Of a stretch of DNA of 64,000 bases, positions 1-9,133 are shown piece after piece. Numbering within the stretch: position 1 is the stretch's first letter; each line of letters starts with the position of its first letter. The stretch is taken from NCBI GenBank assembly GCA_965199245.1, contig CBDAQP010000001.1, positions 496,001-560,000 of the forward strand, given 5' to 3'. The notes beneath the pieces were generated by a model. That model was not told the DNA's origin. It worked only from the letters and a program-made list of their open reading frames with translations, and ran no database searches. Source of the DNA: Carbonatibacter sp965199245 (GTDB lineage Bacteria > Pseudomonadota > Alphaproteobacteria > Kiloniellales > Kiloniellaceae). A program made the translations under genes and the position numbers.

Positions 1-723
1 CGCTCTGAGCAGGGTTTGACGGCGTGTCATGGTTTTCCGCCGCGTCGTCACAGCATTTGTTTCCCCCATTCCCCGCAGGTCACGCATCAAGTCCCACGCC
101 GACCCATAGCTTACAGACACAGACTCAACATCAGCCACGGGCAACGCAAACCCCGCGCGTTGCAACAATCCGCCTGCATCGCGCAAATCAACAAAAGGCG
201 ACACCCGCGCAGAGGCCCCGCCTTCGCAATCCAGTTCAGCCGCGATCAAAACAGACCGCAATTCCCGCAAGGTCAGCCCCCCGAACAGCACCGCTAAAAA
301 AAGACCATCGGGCTTTAAACAACGATTGGCCTGCACCAGCAAACCGGGCAAATCATTCACCCAATGGAGCGCGAGGTTGCTGATAATTAGATCAAATGTC
401 CCCGCCGCAAAGGGCAAGCAATCGTTTTGTGCGATCACGCCACTCTGAGAAAAGGCCCCCAAAGGGGGATGAGAAAACGCCCCCAGCGGGGACAGTTCGA
501 CCAAGGTTTCAATCCCCCCCCGACTGCCCAAGGTGTCGAACAAGACTCCATGACGTGCCCCAATCTCAAGGGCCAAGGGAAAAGAACGAGAAAAATCCAG
601 CAAACGACCCACCAAAGACTCGGCTGTCGCGCGATGGAGAAAATCGTGCGCCCCAAAATTTGCCGCCGCGCGCCGCTGGTGTTTTAAAACCACCGCAGTG
701 TCAAAAATCTGCGCCTGTGTCAT
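1..723 (-). CDS. SAM-dependent methyltransferase, NDUFAF5/BioC-like (3' end outside window)
   Basis: This reading frame starts at an ATG (complement of 721-723) and stays open to the window edge, giving 241 visible residues. It begins MTQAQIFDTAVVLKHQRRAA, then has a glycine-containing motif I (LALEIGARHG, about residues 50-59) and the class I methyltransferase signature FDLIISNLALHWVNDLPG near residues 110-127. The long N-terminal helix and the LHWVNDLP block are typical of alphaproteobacterial homologues of mitochondrial NDUFAF5, a complex I assembly factor, and of BioC. Motif I lacks the usual DLGCG form. It is divergent from comF, with 98 nt between them. The methyltransferase fold is well supported; the substrate is not known, and NDUFAF5 proteins may act as hydroxylases. 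Confidence 0.8.
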   Translation of the reverse strand, partial: MTQAQIFDTAVVLKHQRRAAANFGAHDFLHRATAESLVGRLLDFSRSFPLALEIGARHGVLFDTLGSRGGIETLVELSPLGAFSHPPLGAFSQSGVIAQNDCLPFAAGTFDLIISNLALHWVNDLPGLLVQANRCLKPDGLFLAVLFGGLTLRELRSVLIAAELDCEGGASARVSPFVDLRDAGGLLQRAGFALPVADVESVSVSYGSAWDLMRDLRGMGETNAVTTRRKTMTRRQTLLRA

Positions 724-821
724 GGAAATCCCTTACAAAAGTCTGTTCTTTAAGACGCGAAAGCCGCACAATCACGCTTGGCATCCTGCCCGAATATTGA
801 CCCAGTAAACAAAACAGTCTC

Positions 822-1562
822 ATGCCTTTTTTGACAAGACTTTTTCACCACCTCTTGAACCTTTGCTTTCCACCGCGCTGTTTGTCCTGTAATCTAGACA
901 CCACTGTCCCTTCAAGCCTCTGTCTAGGTTGTTGGGAAGCCCTCAACTTTATTGATGCCCCCATCTGTTCGCTCTGCGGCCTGCCCCTCGAGACAATCGG
1001 CGACACTGTCCTCTGTGGCCCTTGTTTACACAAACGTCCCTCCTATCAACGCTGTCGCTCTGTGCTTGTTTATGACAAAGCCAGTAAAGCCTTAATGTTG
1101 GGCTTTAAACATGGTGACAAAACTGAAAACAGCACCCTCATGGCCCGGTGGCTGGCGCAGACAGGGCGCGAACTGTTGACCACAAGTGATCTGATTATTC
1201 CCGTCCCCCTGCACCGCACCCGCCTGTTGAAAAGACGCTATAATCAGGCCGCCCTCCTCGCCGCCTCACTCTCACGACAGAGCGGATGTCCATGGGTGGG
1301 GATGCTTCTACACCGCCACAAAAAAACAGAATACCAAGGTCGGGGAACCACACGTCAGCGCAATGTCGCCCGGGCCTTTAGTTGTCCACAACCTGAACGT
1401 ATTGCAGGTCAGCGGATTTTGCTGATTGATGATGTCTTCACAACAGGGGCCACTGTCGAAAGCTGTAGCAAAACCCTGCTCAACGCCGGAGCGCGACAGG
1501 TTCAGATTTTGACCGTTGCCCGCGCTCTCCCTCAACGATATAATGAAAAGTCAGTGTTCTGA
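822..1562 (+). CDS. comF: ComF family phosphoribosyltransferase-like protein
   Basis: The 246-residue product has the ComF layout: an N-terminal cysteine-rich zinc region (C20xxC23, C34xxC37, C49xxC52, C65xxC68) followed by a type I phosphoribosyltransferase domain. The PRPP-binding loop is ILLIDDVFTTGAT at residues 199-211, and a PVPLHRTRLLKRRYNQA block is also typical. ComF proteins are needed for uptake of transforming DNA in some bacteria, where they act with ComFA and PriA; in proteobacteria the role is less clear. It lies just upstream of grxC, a common alphaproteobacterial arrangement. Start ATG at 822. Family assignment is secure; competence function is inference. Confidence 0.9.
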   Translation: MPFLTRLFHHLLNLCFPPRCLSCNLDTTVPSSLCLGCWEALNFIDAPICSLCGLPLETIGDTVLCGPCLHKRPSYQRCRSVLVYDKASKALMLGFKHGDKTENSTLMARWLAQTGRELLTTSDLIIPVPLHRTRLLKRRYNQAALLAASLSRQSGCPWVGMLLHRHKKTEYQGRGTTRQRNVARAFSCPQPERIAGQRILLIDDVFTTGATVESCSKTLLNAGARQVQILTVARALPQRYNEKSVF

Positions 1563-1616
1563 GTCATACACCCACTTTTTGTCCCCCCCCTCCCCTTTTT
1601 TTTGAAAGGTTCGATA

Positions 1617-1883
1617 GTGTCCAGTATTGTCGTCTATTCCAGTATGCTTTGCCCCTTTTGCACACGTGCAAAAAAAATTCTTACCGCAAAGGGGGCGAGT
1701 TTTGAAGAGATTGACATTATGGTTGAACCTTTACGCAAAAGCGAAATGATTGAAAAATCCGGCGGGCGCATCTCTGTTCCGCAAATTTTTATTGGGGACA
1801 GGCATATTGGCGGCTGTGATGACTTAATGAACTTGGACACACAAGGCGAACTGGACAAGCTACTGCACGCACAAAAACCATGA
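1617..1883 (+). CDS. grxC: Glutaredoxin 3
   Basis: An 88-residue dithiol glutaredoxin with active site C12-P-F-C15, the cis-proline segment ISVPQIFIG, and the GG-x-D-D glutathione-binding turn near residues 66-70. It reduces disulfides and glutathionylated proteins in the cytosol. I chose the GTG at 1617 because a GAAAGG Shine-Dalgarno-like sequence lies 7 nt upstream and because it gives the usual family length; a TTG at 1602 would add five residues. Its stop overlaps the ATG of the nitrilase gene (ATGA), so the two are probably translationally coupled. Confidence 0.92.
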   Translation: MSSIVVYSSMLCPFCTRAKKILTAKGASFEEIDIMVEPLRKSEMIEKSGGRISVPQIFIGDRHIGGCDDLMNLDTQGELDKLLHAQKP

Positions 1884-2743
1884 GGACACTTCACGCCGCC
1901 TGTGTCCAGATTACGGCGGAGCGCGAAGAAGCCCCCACCATCGCCACAACCATTGATCTGATCCGCGCCGCGCGGGCAAAGGGGGCTTTTTATATTCAGA
2001 CCCCCGAATGTACATCGATGATCGAACCTGACAAAAAACGCCTCTTGGCAAAGGCCCACCCCGAGTCAGCGCACCCGGCCCTGTTGGCCTTTCAAGCGTT
2101 GGCGCAAGAATTGGTAATATGGCTTCATATCGGGTCGCTGGTTGTCGGGTTGCAAGATCAAGGCTCTGAAACCGCCCCGAGACAGCGCAAGGCGGCAAAT
2201 CGGAGCTTTGTCATCGCCCCCAGCGGAAAAATCAGTGCACGCTATGACAAGATTCACATGTTCGATGTCGCTCTTCCCGATGGGCAAAGCTACCGCGAAT
2301 CCGCAACCTTCGCCGCAGGAGATCAGGCTGTCGTCACCGACATTGTCCTCCCCGATCAAAAAACATGCTCAATCGGACTATCCATCTGTTACGATATACG
2401 CTTCGGGGCACTCTACCGCTCACTTGCCACAGCAGGGGCGGAGATTCTCACCGCACCGGCGGCCTTTACCCGCTTTACAGGGCAAGCGCACTGGTCTGTT
2501 CTCCAACGGGCACGGGCGATTGAAAACGGCTGTTTCGTCGTCTCTGCCGCCCAATGCGGCACCCACGCCCAAGGCCGCGAAACCTATGGTCATGCCATCA
2601 TCATCGCCCCGTGGGGCGAAGTCCTCGCCGAGGCAGGCAATGACCCTTGCGTCATTACTGCCGAATTAGACCTCAGCCACGTCCAACAGGCTCGCAACAT
2701 GGTACCCAGCCTCCAACATAACCGCCCCTTTGCTCACCCTTAA
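1880..2743 (+). CDS. Carbon-nitrogen hydrolase (Nit1/Nit2-type amidase)
   Basis: A 287-residue nitrilase-superfamily protein. The catalytic triad is visible as E43 (YIQTPECTSM), K124 (ARYDKIHMFDV) and C170 (GLSICYDIRFG). The KIHMFDV and CYDIRFGALYR motifs match the Nit branch, whose members hydrolyse deaminated glutathione or the omega-amides of alpha-keto acids. Position directly behind grxC, with an ATGA overlap, fits a role near glutathione metabolism and is a recurrent alphaproteobacterial pairing. Length is normal. Exact substrate is inference. Confidence 0.88.
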   Translation: MRTLHAACVQITAEREEAPTIATTIDLIRAARAKGAFYIQTPECTSMIEPDKKRLLAKAHPESAHPALLAFQALAQELVIWLHIGSLVVGLQDQGSETAPRQRKAANRSFVIAPSGKISARYDKIHMFDVALPDGQSYRESATFAAGDQAVVTDIVLPDQKTCSIGLSICYDIRFGALYRSLATAGAEILTAPAAFTRFTGQAHWSVLQRARAIENGCFVVSAAQCGTHAQGRETYGHAIIIAPWGEVLAEAGNDPCVITAELDLSHVQQARNMVPSLQHNRPFAHP

Positions 2744-3037
2744 AAAAACGGCACTGGTCATTTCATTTTTGGTGACAGCACCCCTGACAGGGTTAAATGG
2801 CAGAAGAACGGTTTTTTTCCATGTTGAGGAACCCCATCAAAACAAACCTGTTCAGGTGTGACTCGTTCTTCTCTGTCCCAAAACTGCAGGACAGATGAAT
2901 TGGATTATTCTTTTCGGATTTCATGGTTGACCCGCTTCGCCGTTCGGTTCAGAGTGCGGCTGTTTTTTAATTGCGGTTGCGGCGTTTTGTCTCCTCAGCT
3001 CAATGTCTCACCCGGGATCAGGATTTTTGAACAACCC

Positions 3038-5089
3038 ATGACCCATACCAGACAGACGACACCCGTTCCCGCCTGTGAGGCCACGGCGGGAACGACGCAT
3101 GAACAGATGGCACACGCCATTCGCTTTTTAGCTATGGATGCTGTGGAACATGCCAATTCCGGGCATCCGGGGATGCCGATGGGGATGGCGGATGTGGCGA
3201 CCGTTCTATTCAGTCGTTTTTTGAAATTTGATCCCCTGCGCCCTGATTGGCCGGATCGTGATCGCTTTATTTTATCAGCAGGGCATGGATCAATGTTGCT
3301 CTATGCCCTGTTGCACCTGACGGGCTATCCCGACATGAGTCTGGATCAGATTCGCACGTTCCGTCAGCTGGGGGCACGCACCGCCGGACATCCCGAATAT
3401 GGACACACCCCGGGTATTGAAACGACAACCGGGCCGTTGGGGCAAGGACTGGCAACTGCCGTTGGAATGGCTCTGGCAGAACAAATGCTGGCGGCCCGTT
3501 TTGGCGCGGAGCTGGTCAATCATCACACCTGGGTCATTGCCGGGGATGGATGCTTGATGGAAGGGGTGAGCCACGAAGCCATTTCATTGGCGGGGCATCT
3601 CAAATTGAGCAAGCTGATTGTGTTGTGGGATGATAACCGCATCACCATCGATGGGGCGACAGATGTAGCAGTCTCTGATGACCAGTGTGCGCGTTTTGCG
3701 GCCTCTGGCTGGCATACTTTGCGGGTTGACGGGCATGACCCGAACGCCATTGCGACGGCCCTGCAACAGGCAAAGGACAGTGACAAGCCAACATTAGTGG
3801 CTTGCCGTACCGTGATTGGCTATGGTGCGCCCACCCGCGCCAATACTGCCAAGGCCCACGGGGCCGCATTGGGCGTGGAAGAAATTTCCGGTACACGTCA
3901 GGCTCTGAATTGGTCACACGCGCCCTTTGTTGTGCCAGATTCCGTGCTGTCGGCATGGCGCAAAGCAGGTGCGCGCGGTGCGGCGGTGTCTGCGGCGTGG
4001 GACGAGCGGTTGAACAGCACAGCACCCGAAACACAAAAAAAGTTCACTGACCAGATTTGCACTCAACTACCCGCAAATTGGACAGCCTCGCTGGAAAAAT
4101 GGAAAAAAACGCTCCTGGACGAGAAACCGAACTGGGCCACCCGCGTTGCGTCGCAAAAGGTGCTGGATGTTCTCGCCCGCGATCTACCTGCACTGGTTGG
4201 GGGTTCTGCTGACTTGACGGGATCGAACAACACCCGTGCGCAGTCGCAGACCACAATTACACCAGACGATTTTACTGGAAACTATCTGCATTACGGGGTG
4301 CGCGAACACGGCATGGCGGCAGCGATGAACGGTCTGGCCCTGCATGGTGGCTTTATTCCCTACGGCGGAACTTTTTTGGTCTTTGCCGACTATTGCCGCC
4401 CGGCCCTGCGTCTGAGTGCCCTGATGAATCAGCGCGTTGTTTATGTCATGACCCACGATTCGATTGGTCTGGGCGAAGACGGCCCCACACACCAACCAGT
4501 CGAGCATCTCGCCAGCCTGCGGTGTCTGCCGAATGTCATGGTTTTCCGCCCCGCTGATGCACTGGAAACCGCAGAGTGCTGGCAACTGGCCCTTGAATAC
4601 AATACAGGGCCATCCGTTTTGGCCCTGACCCGTCAAAAGGTCGGATTTTACCGCGCCGATGCGGAACAAAATCGTTGTGCACAGGGAGCCTACATCCTGC
4701 GCGGCAGTTCCCTTGAGCGACGGGCAACAGTCATTGCCTCTGGTTCCGAAGTGGGCCTGGCCCTTGAAGCGCAAAAGATTCTTGAACAAGGCGGGATTGG
4801 AACGGCCGTTGTCTCCGCCCCCTGTTTGGATTTGTTTCGGCAACAGTCGCTGGATTATTGCGGTTCTGTCCTGCCCCCTGGGGGCGTGGTCGTTGCCTGC
4901 GAAGCGGCGGCCTCGTTCGGCTGGCATGATCTGATCGGCCCACAAGGGGCCTTTGTCGGGCTGGACAGTTTCGGGGCCTCCGCCCCGGCGACAGAACTTT
5001 ATCAGCATTTTCAAATCACAACGCAGACCATTGTTAGCCGTGTTCAGGACTTGGTGCAAAAAGACAGAAAAACAGGTGGAACAAGATGA
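3038..5089 (+). CDS. tkt: Transketolase
   Basis: 683 residues, full length for a thiamine diphosphate transketolase of the pentose phosphate pathway. The N-terminal EHANSGHPGMPMGMADV motif, the ThDP/metal motif GDGCLMEG...WDDNRI (from about residue 168) and the pyrimidine-domain segment THDSIGLGEDGPTHQPVEHLASLR are all present. The frame is open upstream to 2858, but the ATG at 3038 is chosen because conserved sequence starts there and the upstream 60 residues (many Arg/Phe/Cys) look non-coding. The preceding 294 nt (2744-3037) hold no gene I can support. It overlaps gap by ATGA, implying a tkt-gap operon. Confidence 0.95.
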   Translation: MTHTRQTTPVPACEATAGTTHEQMAHAIRFLAMDAVEHANSGHPGMPMGMADVATVLFSRFLKFDPLRPDWPDRDRFILSAGHGSMLLYALLHLTGYPDMSLDQIRTFRQLGARTAGHPEYGHTPGIETTTGPLGQGLATAVGMALAEQMLAARFGAELVNHHTWVIAGDGCLMEGVSHEAISLAGHLKLSKLIVLWDDNRITIDGATDVAVSDDQCARFAASGWHTLRVDGHDPNAIATALQQAKDSDKPTLVACRTVIGYGAPTRANTAKAHGAALGVEEISGTRQALNWSHAPFVVPDSVLSAWRKAGARGAAVSAAWDERLNSTAPETQKKFTDQICTQLPANWTASLEKWKKTLLDEKPNWATRVASQKVLDVLARDLPALVGGSADLTGSNNTRAQSQTTITPDDFTGNYLHYGVREHGMAAAMNGLALHGGFIPYGGTFLVFADYCRPALRLSALMNQRVVYVMTHDSIGLGEDGPTHQPVEHLASLRCLPNVMVFRPADALETAECWQLALEYNTGPSVLALTRQKVGFYRADAEQNRCAQGAYILRGSSLERRATVIASGSEVGLALEAQKILEQGGIGTAVVSAPCLDLFRQQSLDYCGSVLPPGGVVVACEAAASFGWHDLIGPQGAFVGLDSFGASAPATELYQHFQITTQTIVSRVQDLVQKDRKTGGTR

Positions 5090-6093
5090 CAGTCAAAATC
5101 GGTCTGAATGGTTTTGGGCGCATTGGTCGCCTGTGCCTACGGGGTATTTTCGAGGAGGGCTATGATGACCTCGAAATCGTTGCGGTCAATGCCTCTGGCG
5201 ATCCGGCGACGCACGCGCATATGTTGGCTTTTGATTCTGTTCACGGAGCCTTTCAGGGGGAGGTCAGCGCGGATTCAGAATATCTCATCGTCGATGGACG
5301 CCAGATTCGCATGACCCACGAGCGCAACCCCGCCAAGCTGTACTGGGGTGATTTGGGCGTAGATATTGTGCTGGAATGCACGGGGGCCTTTAACAGTTTC
5401 GCGGGCGCAAGCCAGCACCTGAACAGCGGCGCGAAAAAGGTTCTGATTTCTGCTCCGGTCAAGGACGAAACTCCCATGTTTGTTTATGGAGTCAACCATG
5501 ACCAGATCACAGGGGATGACCATGTGATTTCCAATGCGTCCTGTACAACGAATTGCCTGGCACCTGTCGCCGACGTCCTTGCGCATACGGTGGGGGTGAG
5601 GCGCGGTTTCATGACCACAATTCACGCCTGCACCGGGGATCAGACCACCGTCGATGCCAAGCATCGGGATTTGCGCCGTGCGCGGGCGGCATCACTGTCG
5701 ATGATTCCTACCTCTACCGGTGCAGCGCGGGCTATCGGGGCCATTTTGCCACAGCTCAAGGGCAAACTGGATGGCAACGCAGTTCGCGTTCCCACAGTCA
5801 ACGTCTCTGCGGTTGATCTGACCTTTGACTCAGGGCGTGACACCACCGCTGATGAGATAAACACCGCAATGACCGTTGCCGCACAGGAACAGCTCAAAGG
5901 TGTTTTGGCGATCAATGACAAGCCGCTGGTCTCATGCGATTTTAACCACAATCCCCATTCATCCATTTTCGATGTCACCCAAACACAGGTCATTGACGGT
6001 CGCTTTGTTCGCATTTTGGCTTGGTATGATAACGAGTGGGGATTCAGCCTACGCATGCTCGACAATGCCCGTATTCTGGGGTCTTTCCTGTGA
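5086..6093 (+). CDS. gap: Glyceraldehyde-3-phosphate dehydrogenase, type I
   Basis: 335 residues. N-terminal Rossmann motif KIGLNGFGRIGRLCLR, catalytic Cys153 in SNASCTTNCLAP, the conserved TIHACTGDQ helper histidine region, and C-terminal WYDNEWGFSLRMLDNA. It converts glyceraldehyde-3-phosphate to 1,3-bisphosphoglycerate. The start codon overlaps the tkt stop and its own stop overlaps the GTG of the next gene, so three genes are packed without gaps. In many alphaproteobacteria pgk and fba follow; here they do not, and a membrane protein gene follows instead. Confidence 0.96.
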   Translation: MTVKIGLNGFGRIGRLCLRGIFEEGYDDLEIVAVNASGDPATHAHMLAFDSVHGAFQGEVSADSEYLIVDGRQIRMTHERNPAKLYWGDLGVDIVLECTGAFNSFAGASQHLNSGAKKVLISAPVKDETPMFVYGVNHDQITGDDHVISNASCTTNCLAPVADVLAHTVGVRRGFMTTIHACTGDQTTVDAKHRDLRRARAASLSMIPTSTGAARAIGAILPQLKGKLDGNAVRVPTVNVSAVDLTFDSGRDTTADEINTAMTVAAQEQLKGVLAINDKPLVSCDFNHNPHSSIFDVTQTQVIDGRFVRILAWYDNEWGFSLRMLDNARILGSFL

Positions 6094-6761
6094 GCGGGCT
6101 GTTTTTGACGTTCTTGAACGTCAATGATTTTCTTGATCCAGCGTCTGTTTTTATCTTTGCCCTCACCGGGGGCTTGGTCGCCAGCCGGGCGCAACTTGAT
6201 ATTTTTGGTTTTTGCTTTCTGGCCTGTCTGGCAGGTGTCGGGGGGGGAACTATCCGCGATCTTGTGCTTCAAGTCGGGCCAGTTTTTTGGGTCAAGGCCC
6301 CGATCAATATTTTTATTTCCATCTCCGCTGCAGTAGTGGTCTATTTCACCGCCCATCTATTTGAAAGCCGCTATCGAATTTTGCTCTGGCTAGATGCCTT
6401 TGCCCTTGCCATTGCCGTTTCTGCGGGAGTTTCCATCGCCCATGACCAGGGACACAGCTGGATCATCGTGACCTTGATGGGGATCAGCACCGGAACCTGT
6501 GGCGGTTTGTTACGCGATGTTGTCGCAAATGAAATGCCGCTGGTGCTCAAAAATGGTGAAATGTATGCCAGCGCGGCGGCAATCGGTGCGACAACTTTTA
6601 CCCTGATTCTTTTTGCCGGAGGACACGAGTCACTGGCTCTGTGGGGGGCCAGTCTGACCACCTTTTGCCTGCGGGCAGGATCGCTCGCCCTTGGCTGGCG
6701 TATTCCTGTCTATAAACCACGCGCCATTCGGACAAACCACTATGACACAACTAAAAAATAA
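6090..6761 (+). CDS. Trimeric intracellular cation channel (TRIC/YadS, UPF0126) family membrane protein
   Basis: 223 residues with about seven hydrophobic segments in two similar halves. Each half carries the family glycine signature: GVGGGTIRDLVL near residue 50 and GTCGGLLRDVVANEMP near residue 130. This internal duplication with G-G-x-x-RD is the hallmark of bacterial TRIC channels (formerly UPF0126). I chose GTG at 6090 because it overlaps the gap stop and places the first membrane segment correctly; the ORF is open further upstream inside gap. Ion selectivity cannot be read from the sequence. Confidence 0.85.
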   Translation: MSGLFLTFLNVNDFLDPASVFIFALTGGLVASRAQLDIFGFCFLACLAGVGGGTIRDLVLQVGPVFWVKAPINIFISISAAVVVYFTAHLFESRYRILLWLDAFALAIAVSAGVSIAHDQGHSWIIVTLMGISTGTCGGLLRDVVANEMPLVLKNGEMYASAAAIGATTFTLILFAGGHESLALWGASLTTFCLRAGSLALGWRIPVYKPRAIRTNHYDTTKK

Positions 6762-6788
6762 AACAAAAATCTGGAACAATCTATCCTG

Positions 6789-7433
6789 ATGTCGTGCCAG
6801 ATTTATCTGATCGCCCCAGATCACCCCTCAGATAATTTTTTACATGTTTTGAGCAAGGCTCTCGACACGATTGAGGTTCCCTGTGTTCTCTGGCCTCAAA
6901 AGCCACAGGAAACAACACAGGATATTTCACGCATCTGTGCGACAGTTCAAGAGCGCGGCGTAGCCTTTTTATTGCAAGATGCTCCCGATTACGTGGCGGA
7001 CTGTGGGGCGGATGGTGTCCATTTGACCAACCCAGATCACTTCACAGCGGCCCGCGCCCTATTAGGGAGAGAGCGAATTATCGGTGTTGATTGCGGGGCC
7101 TCTCGCCACGCAGCCTTGCTGAGCAGTGATGGAGACAAAACCCACGCTGGTGCGGACTATGTGGCCTTCAACCCGCAGGCCCCGCGCCCTATTTTTTCAG
7201 ACCCCGCCCTTGCCACTTTTGAACAGGACGCGCCCCAAGGGAATACGTTACTTCGATGGTGGCAAGACATGATGACGGTTCCCTGCGTTGCCATAGGGAG
7301 TCATTCCCTGGCAGAAGCGCAGACTCAACACGACGCAGATTTTGTTGCCGTGCAACCCTGGTCCTGGTCACATGCCGATGATCCCCTGGCGGCTCTGACC
7401 GCGCTGTCTGTTGCATTCAATCAGGTGACCTAG
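6789..7433 (+). CDS. Thiamine phosphate synthase/TenI-like protein
   Basis: 214 residues with the TIM-barrel pattern of ThiE/TenI: FLLQDAPDYVADCGADGVHLTNPD, then GVDCGASRHAALLS, then GADYVAFNPQAP, then CVAIGSHSLAEAQTQHDADFVAV. ThiE couples HMP-pyrophosphate and thiazole phosphate to thiamine phosphate. Several ThiE hallmarks are altered: the DGVHL motif lacks the following GQ-D, and the AIGGI phosphate loop reads AIGSH. It may therefore be a divergent ThiE or a TenI-like relative rather than a standard synthase. Known alphaproteobacterial genomes often carry such a gene near glycolytic genes. Confidence 0.65.
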   Translation: MSCQIYLIAPDHPSDNFLHVLSKALDTIEVPCVLWPQKPQETTQDISRICATVQERGVAFLLQDAPDYVADCGADGVHLTNPDHFTAARALLGRERIIGVDCGASRHAALLSSDGDKTHAGADYVAFNPQAPRPIFSDPALATFEQDAPQGNTLLRWWQDMMTVPCVAIGSHSLAEAQTQHDADFVAVQPWSWSHADDPLAALTALSVAFNQVT

Positions 7434-7533
7434 GCCACTTGCGGTCGCGCCCTGTACGAAAAAACAAAGCACCAGCCAATTTCATAACAGGGCGAAGATT
7501 TACACTCGACAACCCAACCTCCAAAGAAAAGTC

Positions 7534-7561
7534 TTGCACTTGCAGAGCGGAGGCTTATAGT
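7534..7561 (+). promoter_or_regulatory. Putative sigma-70 promoter of the rpsF operon
   Basis: TTGCAC (7534-7539) and TATAGT (7556-7561) with a 16-nt spacer lie upstream of rpsF in a 280-nt gap. A start near 7568 would leave a 5' leader of about 145 nt. Such leaders on rpsF transcripts often bind the S6:S18 complex; I did not establish that structure here. Confidence 0.5.
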
Positions 7562-7713
7562 GCGGCGGTCAAATCCGCGAAGTGACAAACTCCTTGCTGA
7601 TTCCTCTCTAGCGGACTGAGGGTCAGTTCATGGATGACGGTCAATCCGATGACTGGGAGATGCGAATACAGTATTTGACTGGCCTGATCCACAAAAGCCG
7701 TGAGGAGTAATCT

Positions 7714-8109
7714 ATGGCTCTTTATGAATGCGTGTATATCGCACGCCAGGACATTTCGACCAGTCAGGTCGAGGGTCTCACTGAACAGTTCACAACCCTG
7801 ATTTCCGAAAACGGGGGGACTGTTGCAAAAACCGAGTATTGGGGTCTGCGTAATCTGGCCTATAAGGTCAAAAAAAACCGCAAAGGCTACTATGTATTGT
7901 TGAACCTTGATGCCCCCCACGCCGCCGTGAACGAGCTTGAGCGCGTCATGGGCTTGAACGAAGATGTCCTGCGGACACTGGTTTTACGCGTTGATGCGCT
8001 GGAAGACGGCCCTTCTATCGTCATGCAGAATCGCAACGATCGCGACTCCCGTGGTGGGCGTAGTGGTGATCGCGGTGGTGATCGTCGCCCCCGCGAAGGC
8101 TCCAGATAA
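7714..8109 (+). CDS. rpsF: 30S ribosomal protein S6
   Basis: 131 residues. Residues 1-100 match bS6 (MALYECVYIARQDIS at the start, then GLRNLAYKVKKNRKGYY and the LNEDVLRTLVLRVD strand). The tail after about residue 108 is low complexity, rich in Arg, Asp and Gly, as in many alphaproteobacterial S6 proteins. A GGAG ribosome-binding site precedes the ATG. It is followed by rpsR 12 nt later, the conserved S6-S18-L9 order, and binds S18 on the 30S platform. Confidence 0.97.
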   Translation: MALYECVYIARQDISTSQVEGLTEQFTTLISENGGTVAKTEYWGLRNLAYKVKKNRKGYYVLLNLDAPHAAVNELERVMGLNEDVLRTLVLRVDALEDGPSIVMQNRNDRDSRGGRSGDRGGDRRPREGSR

Positions 8110-8121
8110 AGGATAGAAAAA

Positions 8122-8379
8122 ATGACTATTCAAATTGTCGGTCAGGGTGTCGGTTCCCGCCGTCCGTTCAATCGCCGCCGCAAGTCCTGCCCCTTCGCAG
8201 GCCCCAACGCGCCAAAGATTGACTACAAAGATACGCGCTTGCTCCAACGCTTCATTTCCGAACGCGGCAAGATCGTTCCTTCGCGCATTACTGCTGTCTC
8301 GGCCAAGAAACAACGTGAGCTTGCCCGCGCAATTAAACGCGCGCGTTTCTTGGCCCTGTTGCCTTACGTCATTCAGTAG
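8122..8379 (+). CDS. rpsR: 30S ribosomal protein S18
   Basis: 85 residues. Contains RRKSCPFAGPNAPKIDYKD and RITAVSAKKQRELARAIKRARFLALLPYV, the full bS18 signature. The ATG at 8122 is used; it is preceded by AAAGGATAG. Between rpsF and rplI, as expected. Confidence 0.97.
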   Translation: MTIQIVGQGVGSRRPFNRRRKSCPFAGPNAPKIDYKDTRLLQRFISERGKIVPSRITAVSAKKQRELARAIKRARFLALLPYVIQ

Positions 8380-8389
8380 GAAGCATCAC

Positions 8390-8998
8390 ATGCAAGTTAT
8401 CCTTCTCGAGCGTGTTGAAAAGCTGGGCCAGATTGGTGATCTGGTCACGGTCAAGCCCGGTTATGCACGCAATTTTCTCCTCCCGCAGAACAAGGCTCTG
8501 CGGGCGACGAAAGCCAACCGTGAAATTTTCGAATCCCAACGTGCACAGATCGAGGCCGAAAACCTCAAACGCCGGGACGAAGCCACCACTGTTGCGGAAA
8601 AAATGGCGAACCTCAGTGTTGTTGTGATCCGCCAGGCAGGTGAATCAGGCCAGCTTTATGGTTCCGTTTCTGCACGTGACGTTGCCGAAGCCCTCTCCGC
8701 AGAGGGTTTTCAGGTCAACCGCAACCAGATTCGCCTGAACGCTGTTGTCAAGACGCTCGGCCTTCATCAGGTTCAAGTTGCTCTGCACCCCGAGGTTGTT
8801 GCATCGGTGATTGTCAACGCGGCGCGTTCTGCCGAAGAAGCCGAAATTCAGGCTGAAAGCGGTCAGGCTCTTGTCACCCGTCGCGATACCCCGACTTTTG
8901 AGCGTGAGGTCGGCCCAATTGGAGAAGATGATGATTTATCCGGGGATGCTCTCTCTGCCCCCGCAGAGGCAACCACAGAAAATTCGATCGACCAATAA
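8390..8998 (+). CDS. rplI: 50S ribosomal protein L9
   Basis: 202 residues starting MQVILLERVEKLGQIGDLVTV, with the bL9 signature VKPGYARNFLLPQNKALRAT. Central helix residues 45-80 and the C-terminal domain are normal, followed by an acidic extension of about 50 residues beyond the E. coli length (GPIGEDDDLSGD...), which is common in alphaproteobacterial L9. I placed the start at 8390 because the longer open frame from 8135 only overlaps rpsR. Confidence 0.96.
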   Translation: MQVILLERVEKLGQIGDLVTVKPGYARNFLLPQNKALRATKANREIFESQRAQIEAENLKRRDEATTVAEKMANLSVVVIRQAGESGQLYGSVSARDVAEALSAEGFQVNRNQIRLNAVVKTLGLHQVQVALHPEVVASVIVNAARSAEEAEIQAESGQALVTRRDTPTFEREVGPIGEDDDLSGDALSAPAEATTENSIDQ

Positions 8999-9043
8999 AC
9001 AGCGGGAAAGGCCCCGCAGATCACCACAATAAAAAGCAAAAAA

Positions 9044-9074
9044 CAAGCCTCGGGAAAGATTGTCCCGGGGCTTG
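9044..9074 (+). terminator. Hairpin after rplI, likely terminator
   Basis: A 12-bp stem with one G-U pair (arms 9044-9055 and 9063-9074, loop AAGATTG) lies 45 nt after the rplI stop and before dnaB. The following sequence is TAACATTG rather than a clean T run, so it may be a weak or processing hairpin. Confidence 0.5.
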
Positions 9075-9133
9075 TAACATTGTAGGGTCACGGGTGTCTT
9101 TATCCGTTTTTTCAAAAAGCCCCACAAACAGCG

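Noticed and set aside
2858..3037. N-terminal extension of transketolase by 60 residues
   Set aside because: Arg/Phe/Cys-rich, no signal peptide logic, and the family start matches ATG 3038.
4184..5059. 291-residue open frame on the minus strand
   Set aside because: It is antisense to transketolase, which has full motifs; composition is that of a shadow frame.
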